Shown here one piece after another: positions 8,092-17,210 of a stretch of 64,000 bases of DNA. The first letter of the stretch is position 1; each line of letters opens with the position of its first letter. The stretch lies in contig NZ_JAPJDA010000007.1 of NCBI RefSeq assembly GCF_026241755.1, forward strand, positions 62,001 through 126,000. Reading direction: 5' to 3'. Made by a program: the position numbers and the translations under genes. The notes beneath the pieces were generated by a model that saw only the letters and a list, made by a program, of their open reading frames with translations, did no database searches and was not told the DNA's origin. This DNA comes from Salinimicrobium profundisediminis (GTDB taxonomy: Bacteria; Bacteroidota; Bacteroidia; Flavobacteriales; Flavobacteriaceae).

Positions 8092-9660
8092 ATGAACAAA
8101 AAGATATTTTTTCTTTTGGTGGTTCTCATGAGCCTCTCTCTTATAGGAATTATATTTGTTCAGGGATTTTGGATAAAAAATACAGTTGAGAGCAAAGAAG
8201 AGCAGTTCTCTTTTAATGCTAAACAGATACTGCGAAGAGTAGCTAATGAGGTAGAGAATAACGAGCTGGAGAACTACTATTTCGCGATGCAGGAATTGGT
8301 AGACAGTTTGGGGGCGCAGGCAGACAGCGCTATTATAAACGAAATATTTGAAGAACAGCAAGAATTCTCAGATGATGTTTACCTATCTTCACAGGGAAGT
8401 TTAGAGGAAGATTTTAAGCTTTCTACCGCTTTTCTGGATGCATCTGTTGATACCGTTCAGTTTAAAAAATTGATTAACCGGAAGGTGTCAAAGCTGGTGG
8501 AGAACGACAGTATGAATGAGAATATGCTTTCTACCACTGGCAGGATCAACCGCATCTTTAGGATGAAAGATGTAGAGAAGGAATTTATCCGTTCTACTGT
8601 GAGCGAATATACGAGCAGGAAACCTCTGCATGAGCGGGTTTCCAGGTCATACCTTGAAGATTTGATCCAGACGGAGCTAAGCAACAGGGGGATGAATACC
8701 TCCTTTGAATACGGAATTTACGGTAATGGTTTGGCTACCAAGGTACAGTCAGAGAATTTTGAACTGGATGCCAGGACCACTTACAGGGTGCCTATTTTTA
8801 CTTCGGGGAATAGCAGTAACAATTACCAATTGTTCGTAAATTTCACTGAAAAGAAACAGGTTGTATTGTCTTCCATTACTTTGATGGCGGCTTTATCAAT
8901 TATTTTTACGCTTATTATTGTGATAGCTTATTCCAGTGCGCTCTCTCAGTTGATAAGGCAAAGACAGATATCCGAGATAAAAACGGATTTTATTAATAAC
9001 ATGACGCATGAGTTCAAAACCCCTATTGCGACAATAAATTTGGCGCTTGATGCTATTAAGAATCCGAAGGTGATGAACAACCCCGAAAAGGTGGCGCATT
9101 ATCACCGCATGATAAGGGATGAGAATAAAAGAATGCACGCCCAGGTAGAGAACGTATTGCGAATTTCCAGGCTCGAAAAGAACGAACTGGACCTTAAAAA
9201 AGAAAGACTTGATTTACATGAGTTGATTGAAGAAGCTATAACCCATGTAGAGTTAATTGTAGAAGACAAACAAGGGTATGTACAAACACATTTTGGGGCT
9301 TTAAGGGCTTCCATTCTGGCAAACCCGACCCATTTTACCAATGTAATTGTGAACCTTTTGGACAATGCAGTAAAATATTCTCCAGATACCCCAAAGATTG
9401 ATATCTACACCGAGAATGTAAAGAACTACATTGTAATGAAGGTACGTGACCAGGGGAGCGGAATGACGAAACCTGTGCAGAAAAAAATATTTGAGAAGTT
9501 TTATCGTGAGCATACGGGAGATATCCATAATGTGAAAGGCCACGGCCTGGGTCTTGCCTATGCAAAGCGTATCCTTGATGATCACCACGGACAAATTAGC
9601 GTGGAAAGTGAAAAAGGAAAAGGAAGTACATTTATAATTAAACTACCACTAATATCTTAA
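8092..9660 (+). CDS. Sensor histidine kinase
   Basis: 522 residues. Transmembrane helices lie at about residues 5-24 and 258-281, enclosing a periplasmic sensor of about 230 residues with no recognised domain. The dimerisation box has phospho-acceptor His306 in NNMTHEFKTPI. The ATPase has the N box NLLDNAVKYS (421-430), G1 DQGSGM (453-458) and G2 GHGLGLAY (483-490). The partner regulator starts 3 bp after the stop. The organisation resembles the Bacteroidetes RprX/RprY pair, but the signal is unknown. Confidence 0.93.
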   Translation: MNKKIFFLLVVLMSLSLIGIIFVQGFWIKNTVESKEEQFSFNAKQILRRVANEVENNELENYYFAMQELVDSLGAQADSAIINEIFEEQQEFSDDVYLSSQGSLEEDFKLSTAFLDASVDTVQFKKLINRKVSKLVENDSMNENMLSTTGRINRIFRMKDVEKEFIRSTVSEYTSRKPLHERVSRSYLEDLIQTELSNRGMNTSFEYGIYGNGLATKVQSENFELDARTTYRVPIFTSGNSSNNYQLFVNFTEKKQVVLSSITLMAALSIIFTLIIVIAYSSALSQLIRQRQISEIKTDFINNMTHEFKTPIATINLALDAIKNPKVMNNPEKVAHYHRMIRDENKRMHAQVENVLRISRLEKNELDLKKERLDLHELIEEAITHVELIVEDKQGYVQTHFGALRASILANPTHFTNVIVNLLDNAVKYSPDTPKIDIYTENVKNYIVMKVRDQGSGMTKPVQKKIFEKFYREHTGDIHNVKGHGLGLAYAKRILDDHHGQISVESEKGKGSTFIIKLPLIS

Positions 9661-9663
9661 TTT

Positions 9664-10386
9664 ATGGAAACTGAAAATAAGAAGATTTTACTAGTTGAAG
9701 ACGATCCAAACTTTGGAACGGTATTAAAAGATTACCTGGCCATGAACGATTATGAGGTCACTCATGCCAAGAATGGAATGGAAGGATTTGAAAAGTTTAA
9801 AAAAGATGATTTTGATCTTTGCATTCTTGATGTAATGATGCCTTATAAAGATGGTTTTACCCTGGCCAAAGAAATACGGGAAAAGAACGAAGAAGTGCCA
9901 ATTATCTTTTTAACTGCGAAAGCAATGAAAGAAGATGTGTTGAAAGGTTACAAAGTAGGGGCAGATGATTACCTCAACAAGCCTTTTGACAGTGAGGTAC
10001 TGCTTATGAAGATCAAAGCCATTATGCAGCGTAAAGCTACAGATAGTGTGGCCGATAGTAAGCAGTTTGAATTCCAGATTGGTGATTTCCACCTCAATTC
10101 AAAGCTCCGCTTCCTTACCTTTAGGGATGAAGAGCCTTCAAAACTTTCTCCAAAAGAAAATGAATTGCTGCGCCTGCTCGCCTTACATGAGAACGATCTT
10201 ATGCCAAGAGAGCTTGCTCTAACAAAGATTTGGAGAGATGACAACTATTTTACATCCCGAAGTATGGATGTTTATATTGCCAAGCTGCGTAAATACCTTA
10301 AAAAGGATGAGAACGTTGAGATCCTTAACATTCATGGGGAAGGATTCAGGCTTGTTATAAGAAATAAAGAAGAAGCACAGAGTTAA
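9664..10386 (+). CDS. OmpR-family response regulator
   Basis: 240 residues. The receiver domain has acidic VEDD (residues 11-14), phospho-acceptor Asp56 in LDVMMP, and conserved Thr and Lys in FLTAKA and LNKPFD. A winged-helix DNA-binding domain occupies residues 130-235, with the LSPKENELLRLL and RSMDVYIAKLRKYL helices. It is co-transcribed with the kinase. Targets cannot be deduced from this window. Confidence 0.94.
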   Translation: METENKKILLVEDDPNFGTVLKDYLAMNDYEVTHAKNGMEGFEKFKKDDFDLCILDVMMPYKDGFTLAKEIREKNEEVPIIFLTAKAMKEDVLKGYKVGADDYLNKPFDSEVLLMKIKAIMQRKATDSVADSKQFEFQIGDFHLNSKLRFLTFRDEEPSKLSPKENELLRLLALHENDLMPRELALTKIWRDDNYFTSRSMDVYIAKLRKYLKKDENVEILNIHGEGFRLVIRNKEEAQS

Positions 10387-10419
10387 CATATTAGATTTCA
10401 GTTTCTAAGTATTTGGGCC

Positions 10420-10442
10420 TTGCTGCAGTTAAGCTGCAGCAA
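10420..10442 (+). terminator. Hairpin after the response regulator
   Basis: Perfect 9-bp arms TTGCTGCAG (10420-10428) and CTGCAGCAA (10434-10442) with loop TTAAG, 34 bp after the stop. No T-run follows, so it may be a processing or stability hairpin rather than an intrinsic terminator. Confidence 0.5.
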
Positions 10443-10498
10443 CGTCCTCATATTTACATGTTAACATTTTCCTGCCCGGGGGTCTTCGTTTACTTACT

Positions 10499-10506
10499 TA
10501 TATTTG
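10499..10506 (+). promoter_or_regulatory. -7 element before the HYR protein gene
   Basis: TATATTTG matches TAnnTTTG, 18 bp before the ATG at 10524. It supports transcription starting near 10511. Confidence 0.5.
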
Positions 10507-10523
10507 CGTGTAACCTGCACTAA

Positions 10524-13500
10524 ATGAGGAGACTTCATGCCATCCAAAAATGTCATTCTACTGCCGTACTCCTGCGGCATTTTTTTGGTTGTGGCCAAAA
10601 TACAAGAGGGCTCAAAAATGCCATTTTTGAAAGGTTATTTCTTCTTTTTTTTCTTCTGAATTGTGGTGGTCTTTCTTTATTGGGACAGAATCCTGCTGAT
10701 ATAGTTCCGGTTTATGATCATATTGATCAGAAAGATTTGGGAACAGCAGGGCAAAATTCTACTGGTAATTTGGTAATTTCAATTGATACTGATTCTCAAG
10801 GATTCGTATACATTTTAACCTTTGGAAACGGAGTTTTTAAGTATAATCCGGAAGATAAAAGCTTGACTAATATAATTAGTGATGTTCCCGGGGAAAACGG
10901 AAGATTAAATGGTCCTTTAGATTTAGTGATAGACAATAATGACATCATTTATATTGCAGATAGTGGTTCAAAATTGATCAAAAAATTTAACACCTCGGGA
11001 AATTCTGTAGGTAATATCGGCTCAGGATCAGGAGGAGATGGGAAAAATGAATTTTGGGAACCAACTGGTTTAGCAATTGATGGCGATAACAACCTGTATA
11101 TAGTTGATTCGTATAGGGGGAGTGACTCGCAAGTTACTGAACGGTATTTTTTAAAAATTTATTATTCAAACGGGAATTTCACGAGTTTTCAAGGAACTCC
11201 AGGTCATCCGCTTGATAATCCATTTCGCGTAGCCGCTAATGAAAATTATATTCTTATCAGCCATGCAGAAAATGATGGTAAAGTTTTAGTTTTTAGCAAA
11301 AATCTTGACTATGTAAAGACATTAAGTCAAATTGGATCACCCGGAAGTATCGAGATTGATAATTTTGGATATATTCATATAATAGATTATTCAGATGAGT
11401 TAGATTTTAATCTCATTTTAAATTATGAAACTTTAGGTCTCCTTCAATATTTTTTATTGTACAATAATATTAGTTCAGGTATTGATCAACAGAAATTTGC
11501 TATTCAAATTTATGATTCAACTCTAAATCATACTGGAACACTTAATGATCCAGGAAATCCAGCTGAAGAAGATGATCATCTTCAGCTTCCTTTAGATCTT
11601 GCATTCAATAATTGCTCGAAATTATTTATAAATGATGGAAATTTAGATGGTCTCACAATTAATTTTGATCTTGAAATTTATGAGAGATCTCCTTCTACAG
11701 ACTTAACTCCTCCCGTAGCTAATTGCGTTTCTCCATTTACTGTGGTTTTACAAAATGGAACAGCCTCAATAACTGCAGAGCAGGTTGATAATAATTCTTC
11801 CGATAACTGCGCCATTGTTACTAAGAGCCTTTCACAATATAATTTTACTACTGTAGATGTTGGTACTGTACCTGTTACTCTGACTGTAACAGATTCTTCA
11901 GGCTTAACAGATACTTGTACTGTTAATGTAACAGTTGAAAATCCTGAAGGTCCAGATCCACCAGAGGCAATTTGTAATAGCTTTTCCGTTTCTTTGGATG
12001 GAGATGGAATGGCTCAGATTACGGCCGAACAGGTTTACAGCGGGAATGAAGCAGGGTTAACTTTAGAAATTAATACAACATCCTTTGACTGCTTTAATTT
12101 AGGGGATAATGTTGTTGTTTTAATCGTTACGGACCCAGCTACTGGATTAAGTGATTCCTGTCCTGCTACAATAACAGTAAAAGACGAAATCCTTCCCACA
12201 ATGACCTGTCCTACAGTTCAACCTGTAACAGTGCCGTTCGGAGAGACAGGAAAGGTAATTAATTACACTGCACCAATCCCGGAGGATAATTGTTCCGTAG
12301 CAGATTTTGACCAAATAGCGGGACTTCCACCAGGAAGTAAATTTCGTCTCGGCGATACCGAGAATACTTTTAGGGTTATTGACACTTCTGGCAATGAATT
12401 TACTTGCAGCTTCACTGTGACTATTAACCAAGCAGAGGATGAGACACCACCCGTTATAGATTGTCCTGTCCAGCCAATCGTAAAATCATCTACTCTAGGT
12501 GATTGCTTTGCAGTTGTGGAATATGAAATACCAACAGCCACCGACAATTCTGGTCCTCAAGCCGTCTCAAGGATTAGTGGTCCGGAGTCTGGGGATCAAT
12601 TAGCTCCTGGGGATTATGAAGTTTTGTTCGAAGCAAAAGATGATGCGGGAAATTTTACAAGGTGTACTTTGGATATAACGGTAATAGATGAAGAAGCCCC
12701 TGTCTTCACCACCTGCCCATCAGGTAGTGAGAGAACTATTACCGCTGTAAACGGACAATTTTTGGTGCCCGATCTTACAGGAGAATTTCAGGCCGAGGAT
12801 AATTGTACCAATGATGCAGCCATTACCTACACTCAGGTGCCCGATGTTGGGGAGGAAATATTTTCAAATACTACATTAAAGATTTATGCTTCCGATGAAT
12901 ATAATAATCAATCTGTTGCGTGTGAGATCCAACTGATTGTAGATGTGAATGAGGATGAACTGGAAATTTTCTGTCCGCCAAACAGCACTCCGTCCTTTGG
13001 AGACAATTGTGCCTTTGAGCTTCCAGATTACACCAGTTCAGCGACTGTGAATTCATCCACAGCTCAAATAACTCAGGATCCTCCTGCAGGCACCCTGATT
13101 TATGGCAGAACAGAAATCACTTTGACTGCGACTGAAGGCGGCGAGACTGCCGAATGTTCCTTTATGGTTGATCCGGTTGATGAAGAAGCCCCGGTCTTCA
13201 CCATCTGCCCATCAGGTAGTGAGAGAACTATTACCGCTGTAAACGGGCAATTTTTGGTGCCCGATCTTGCAGGAGAATTTCAGGCCGAGGATAATTGTAC
13301 CAATGATGCAGCCATTACCTACACTCAGGTGCCCGATGTTGGGGAGGAAATATTTTCAAATACTACATTAAAGATTTATGCTTCCGATGAATATAATAAT
13401 CAATCTGTTGCGTGTGAGATCCAACTGATTGTAGATGTGAATGAGGATGAACTGGAAATTTTCTGTCCGCCAAACAGCACTCCGTCCTTTGGAGACAATT

Positions 13501-15380
13501 GTGCCTTTGAGCTTCCAGATTACACCAGTTCAGCGACTGTGAATTCATCCACAGCTCAAATAACTCAGGATCCTCCTGAAGGTACTCTAATTTACGGCAG
13601 AACAGAAATTACACTTACTGCGACTGAAGGCGGCGAGACTGCCGAATGTTCCTTTATGATTGATCCTGTTGATGACGTCAAACCCATCATTAATTGCCGC
13701 GACGACCTGGAAATTCACCTGAACGAAGATGGCTTCGGGGTAATTCCGCCCGAAATATTGTTATCCACTATAGAAGATAATTGCGGAATAGACAATGTTA
13801 GCCTGAGCAAAAGCCGCTTTGAAACTTCAGATGTGGGAGAGAATGATATTTTGGTAACCGTAGAAGATGTGAATGGGAATGTGGAAACCTGTGAGGCTAC
13901 CGTGAATGTGGTGCCTTATGATCCTCTTAAAGATATTCGTTGTACAGAGTCAGGTGAATTAGAACTTGATCAGGATGGATATGCAGAACTTACTCTCACC
14001 TATACCGGGGAAGATGAAGACATTCAGCTCGAATTGAGTAAAAAGGATTTTACCTGTGATGATATAGGTCTGCCTCAAATGATCACTGCTACGTATAACG
14101 GCCAATACACCGGAAGCTGCGAAGTAGAAGTGACCGTTGTTGATAAATTGGCGCCAAGGGTAAATTGTATTTCCAAAATTGATCTTGTACTGGATGAAAA
14201 TGGTCAGGGACAGTTATCTGTTGAGGATGTGGACCTCAATTCTACCGATAATTGTAAGATTGAAGATATGTCTTTGAGCAAAAGCAATTTTACCACCGAA
14301 GATGTGGGCACTCAGACCGTGCGGTTTACAGTAACCGATGCTTCGGGAAACTCAGATTTCTGTGAGGTTGTCGTAAATGTGAGACCATTTATGGGCACGG
14401 GCGGTGATCTCAATTGTGTTGAGGAAGTCATTCTTCAATTAAACAACGACGGAAATGCCATTTTAAAGGCCAAAGATTTGTTTGACGGTGATCCTTCGGG
14501 TATTGATTTCTATGGGGAAACCACTTATACCTGTGAAGATTTGGGTACCAATTATATTACATTTTCCAAAATAGATGACCCCTCTCAAACCTGCGAAATA
14601 AGGGTAGAGGTAGAGGATAATATAGGTCCTGTTGCTCATTGTAAGGCAGACTATGTGTTGACTCTTGGTGCAAATGGGACTGCAACACTTTCTCCTGAAG
14701 ACTTTGGTGCTGGCTCTACAGATAACTGCGGAATTACTTCAATGAGCCTAAACCGTACCTCTTTTACCACCGCCGATTTAGGGCAGCAGCAGCTGGTGCT
14801 TACCGTGACAGATAATTCCGGAAATGTGGATATCTGCGAGACACCTATTCTGGTGCAGCCATATGAAGAAAATCCTTCGGGTATTGAGTGCAAAGCCCTT
14901 TTTGTACTTGCTTTAAATGAGGATGGAAGTGCCCAGCTACAGCCGCAGGACTTGTTTACAGGAGGTATGAGCGGCACTTATAATGTGAGCCAATCTATTT
15001 TTACCTGTGAAGATCTGGGAGAGAACGAAGTAATACTTTCATATTCTACCGTGAATGGAAGTGGTACCTGTACTGTAAAGGTGATGGTTGAAGATCCGCA
15101 GATTGTTTGTGATTCGTCTCCGGCACCAGAGCGCGATTCTTTGATCATGTATCCCAATCCCGGAGATGGATTGATAAGTTTCGAACTTTCTCCCGGGCTG
15201 CAAATAAACAGGATTGAAATATTCGATTTTAGAGGCCGGTTCCTTCGCGAGCAGCAATACGACAACAGTCAGCCCATTCCAGAGTATCAGCTTGATTTAA
15301 GCGCTTACCAGGCAGGAGTATATCCGCTTGTGATCTACACCAATGGCAGAGAGTACTTAAAAAGGGCAATTATAAAGTAA
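10524..15380 (+). CDS. Large secreted NHL/HYR-repeat protein with T9SS C-terminal sorting domain
   Basis: 1618 residues. After a hydrophobic export segment (FLLFFLLNCGGLSLLGQ, about residues 38-54), residues 60-390 have NHL/beta-propeller-like repeats (GPLDLVIDNNDIIYIADS, EPTGLAIDGDNNLYIVDS). Then come many HYR-type Ig-like repeats with the pattern NC...L..G...DNC...DVG...TVTD.SGN...C. The last 80 residues begin YPNPGDG and form a type A T9SS sorting domain, so the protein is exported across the outer membrane and probably surface-attached. Residues about 722-1049 are a near-identical tandem duplication. The start is uncertain: the ATG at 10524 gives about 35 residues before the hydrophobic core, and a palindrome-family element lies inside that extension. 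Confidence 0.85.
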   Translation: MRRLHAIQKCHSTAVLLRHFFGCGQNTRGLKNAIFERLFLLFFLLNCGGLSLLGQNPADIVPVYDHIDQKDLGTAGQNSTGNLVISIDTDSQGFVYILTFGNGVFKYNPEDKSLTNIISDVPGENGRLNGPLDLVIDNNDIIYIADSGSKLIKKFNTSGNSVGNIGSGSGGDGKNEFWEPTGLAIDGDNNLYIVDSYRGSDSQVTERYFLKIYYSNGNFTSFQGTPGHPLDNPFRVAANENYILISHAENDGKVLVFSKNLDYVKTLSQIGSPGSIEIDNFGYIHIIDYSDELDFNLILNYETLGLLQYFLLYNNISSGIDQQKFAIQIYDSTLNHTGTLNDPGNPAEEDDHLQLPLDLAFNNCSKLFINDGNLDGLTINFDLEIYERSPSTDLTPPVANCVSPFTVVLQNGTASITAEQVDNNSSDNCAIVTKSLSQYNFTTVDVGTVPVTLTVTDSSGLTDTCTVNVTVENPEGPDPPEAICNSFSVSLDGDGMAQITAEQVYSGNEAGLTLEINTTSFDCFNLGDNVVVLIVTDPATGLSDSCPATITVKDEILPTMTCPTVQPVTVPFGETGKVINYTAPIPEDNCSVADFDQIAGLPPGSKFRLGDTENTFRVIDTSGNEFTCSFTVTINQAEDETPPVIDCPVQPIVKSSTLGDCFAVVEYEIPTATDNSGPQAVSRISGPESGDQLAPGDYEVLFEAKDDAGNFTRCTLDITVIDEEAPVFTTCPSGSERTITAVNGQFLVPDLTGEFQAEDNCTNDAAITYTQVPDVGEEIFSNTTLKIYASDEYNNQSVACEIQLIVDVNEDELEIFCPPNSTPSFGDNCAFELPDYTSSATVNSSTAQITQDPPAGTLIYGRTEITLTATEGGETAECSFMVDPVDEEAPVFTICPSGSERTITAVNGQFLVPDLAGEFQAEDNCTNDAAITYTQVPDVGEEIFSNTTLKIYASDEYNNQSVACEIQLIVDVNEDELEIFCPPNSTPSFGDNCAFELPDYTSSATVNSSTAQITQDPPEGTLIYGRTEITLTATEGGETAECSFMIDPVDDVKPIINCRDDLEIHLNEDGFGVIPPEILLSTIEDNCGIDNVSLSKSRFETSDVGENDILVTVEDVNGNVETCEATVNVVPYDPLKDIRCTESGELELDQDGYAELTLTYTGEDEDIQLELSKKDFTCDDIGLPQMITATYNGQYTGSCEVEVTVVDKLAPRVNCISKIDLVLDENGQGQLSVEDVDLNSTDNCKIEDMSLSKSNFTTEDVGTQTVRFTVTDASGNSDFCEVVVNVRPFMGTGGDLNCVEEVILQLNNDGNAILKAKDLFDGDPSGIDFYGETTYTCEDLGTNYITFSKIDDPSQTCEIRVEVEDNIGPVAHCKADYVLTLGANGTATLSPEDFGAGSTDNCGITSMSLNRTSFTTADLGQQQLVLTVTDNSGNVDICETPILVQPYEENPSGIECKALFVLALNEDGSAQLQPQDLFTGGMSGTYNVSQSIFTCEDLGENEVILSYSTVNGSGTCTVKVMVEDPQIVCDSSPAPERDSLIMYPNPGDGLISFELSPGLQINRIEIFDFRGRFLREQQYDNSQPIPEYQLDLSAYQAGVYPLVIYTNGREYLKRAIIK
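10612..10630. repeat. Palindrome-family element, perfect 19 bp
   Basis: TCAAAAATGCCATTTTTGA, arms of 9 bp around a central C. It lies between the promoter and the signal peptide of the HYR protein gene. Confidence 0.9.
12687..13670 (+). repeat. Two tandem 492-bp units within the HYR protein gene
   Basis: Unit 1 is 12687-13178 and unit 2 is 13179-13670, each 164 codons and starting DEEAPVFT. The first 400 bp differ at only a few bases, while the last 60-70 bp have diverged at third positions. The length keeps the reading frame. Confidence 0.95.
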
Positions 15381-16281
15381 TTTTTTTCTGAATAGCAGTG
15401 ATGATCTCTTTGACCGGGGTTTCGGCATCAAACCAGTTGATCGCTTCATTTTTCCTAAACCAGGTGAGTTGTCGTTTCGCAAACCTTCTGGTGTTCTTTT
15501 TTATTTCACTTACCGCAGTGTCAAGATCCCACTGTGCATCGAGGTATTTAAAAACTTCTTTATATCCTACCGTATTCAGGGCGTTGCGCTCACGCTTGTC
15601 CTTAAGGCCTTTTACCTCTTCCAAAAGACCATGTTGCATCATGATATCAACCCTGCGGTTAATACGGCCATAAATAATTTCGCGTTCCGCTGAAACTCCC
15701 ACATATAAGGTGTCAAAAAAGCGATTTTTAGAACTCTTTTTTCTGAAGTCTGAATAAGGTTTCCCTGTGCCCCTGCAAATTTCCAATGCCCTGATCACCC
15801 GCTGCGGATTCTGTAGATCTACTTCGGAATAATACTCCAGATCAAGGGTTTTGAGTTCCTCCTGAAGGGTTTCCAGTCCTTTTTGCTCCAATTCCTCCTT
15901 CAAATTGAGCCTAATTTGTGGATCTACTTCCGGAAATTCATCAAGACCTTTTACTACCGCATCAATATAAAGTCCGCTGCCGCCTACCATCACCACCACG
16001 TCGTGTTTCAGAAATAACTCCTGAAGACGTTGCAGGGCATCGCGCTCAAAATCTCCTACAGAATAGTCATTTTCAACAGAAATATGCTGAATAAAATGAT
16101 GTTTGGCAGCTTTTAGCTCTGCTTCAGAAGGTACCGCAGTGCCTATTTGCATCTCCTTGTAGAATTGCCTTGAATCGGCCGAGATAATTTCAGTATTAAA
16201 ATGCCGGGCAAGCTCAATTCCCAGCGCTGTTTTTCCAATGGCAGTAGGGCCTACAACGGCAATGAGATATTTCTTATTCAT
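15370..16281 (-). CDS. miaA: tRNA dimethylallyltransferase
   Basis: 303 residues. Transfers a dimethylallyl group to A37 of tRNAs reading UNN codons. The P-loop GPTAIGKTAL is at residues 11-20, with ISADSRQFYKEMQIGTA and the VGGSGLYIDAV motif following. The 3' end overlaps the convergent HYR gene by 11 bp. Its start overlaps the stop of the ion channel gene by 8 bp, so the two form an operon. Assignment is secure. Confidence 0.96.
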   Translation of the reverse strand: MNKKYLIAVVGPTAIGKTALGIELARHFNTEIISADSRQFYKEMQIGTAVPSEAELKAAKHHFIQHISVENDYSVGDFERDALQRLQELFLKHDVVVMVGGSGLYIDAVVKGLDEFPEVDPQIRLNLKEELEQKGLETLQEELKTLDLEYYSEVDLQNPQRVIRALEICRGTGKPYSDFRKKSSKNRFFDTLYVGVSAEREIIYGRINRRVDIMMQHGLLEEVKGLKDKRERNALNTVGYKEVFKYLDAQWDLDTAVSEIKKNTRRFAKRQLTWFRKNEAINWFDAETPVKEIITAIQKKITL

Positions 16282-17101
16282 TTAGGGGATTTCCGCAGTT
16301 ATGACAGTATTCTGCCTTATCGAGGTGTTTGGTTTCATTACAATATGGGCAAACCTGCGTGTTCACAGGAATTTCATTGGCCGAGGCACGGCTAAATTCC
16401 GAAGTCACAATTCCGGTGGGAACAGCAATGATACCATAACCGGTAATCATGATCACAGAGGCTATGAACTGCCCCAGGGGAGTCACGGGGTGAATGTCAC
16501 CAAAACCTACTGTGGTAAGGGTCACTATGCACCAGTAAATGCCTGTAGGGATGCTGGTGTAACCATTTTCGGGCCCTTCTACCAGGTACATTACCGTACC
16601 CATAATGACACATAAAATAACCACTGCATACAGGAAAACCAGGATCTTTGCGCGGCTGTTACGCAATGCAAGCAAGAGCCGGTTTGACTCTCCTATATAT
16701 CTCGTGATTTTTAAGATCCTGAAGATCCGCAGTAATCGTAAAGCCCGCACTGCGAATAACAGGTTATGCCCGCCTCCAAGGATTGCCAGATAGGTTGGCA
16801 GGGTAGAAAGAAGGTCTACAATTCCGTAAAAGCTAAAAATATAGCGGGTTGGCCGGTTAATTACAATAATCCGCAGCATGTATTCTATAGAAAATATGAT
16901 GGTGATGATCCATTCGGCCGTATAAAACTGCCAGTAGTACTTGTCACTCATTCCGGGAATGCTCTCCAGCATAACCAGTACAATACTCAGTACAATTACC
17001 AGGAGCAAACCAATATCAAAAGCTTTTCCCGCAGGCGTATCGGCTTCATAAATAATTTCATGAAGTTTACTTTTCCAGGAAGGTATGTTTGTTTGGGCCA
17101 C
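16274..17101 (-). CDS. Voltage-gated potassium channel with C-terminal zinc ribbon
   Basis: 275 residues, a six-helix Kv-type ion channel of the inner membrane. The S4 segment RALRLLRIFRILKITR (119-134) has basic residues every third position. The selectivity filter TVGFGD is at 197-202, between S5 and S6. The C-terminus carries four cysteines (251, 254, 266, 269; CPYC and CHNC), a likely zinc ribbon. Channel identity is secure from filter and S4; gating and the role of the ribbon are inference. Confidence 0.93.
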   Translation of the reverse strand: MAQTNIPSWKSKLHEIIYEADTPAGKAFDIGLLLVIVLSIVLVMLESIPGMSDKYYWQFYTAEWIITIIFSIEYMLRIIVINRPTRYIFSFYGIVDLLSTLPTYLAILGGGHNLLFAVRALRLLRIFRILKITRYIGESNRLLLALRNSRAKILVFLYAVVILCVIMGTVMYLVEGPENGYTSIPTGIYWCIVTLTTVGFGDIHPVTPLGQFIASVIMITGYGIIAVPTGIVTSEFSRASANEIPVNTQVCPYCNETKHLDKAEYCHNCGNPLNE

Positions 17102-17210
17102 GCAAATTGAATTACAGCCTAAAAATAGGATTTTTCAGGAGAACCTATTTATTTGGAAGGGGAATTGTTTTATAATTAAAGCTTTACAGCTAAAAAAACT
17201 TAAGGTTTTT

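Noticed and set aside
12871-13548. Two identical minus-strand open frames in the HYR gene
   Set aside because: They are antisense shadows of the duplicated 492-bp units.
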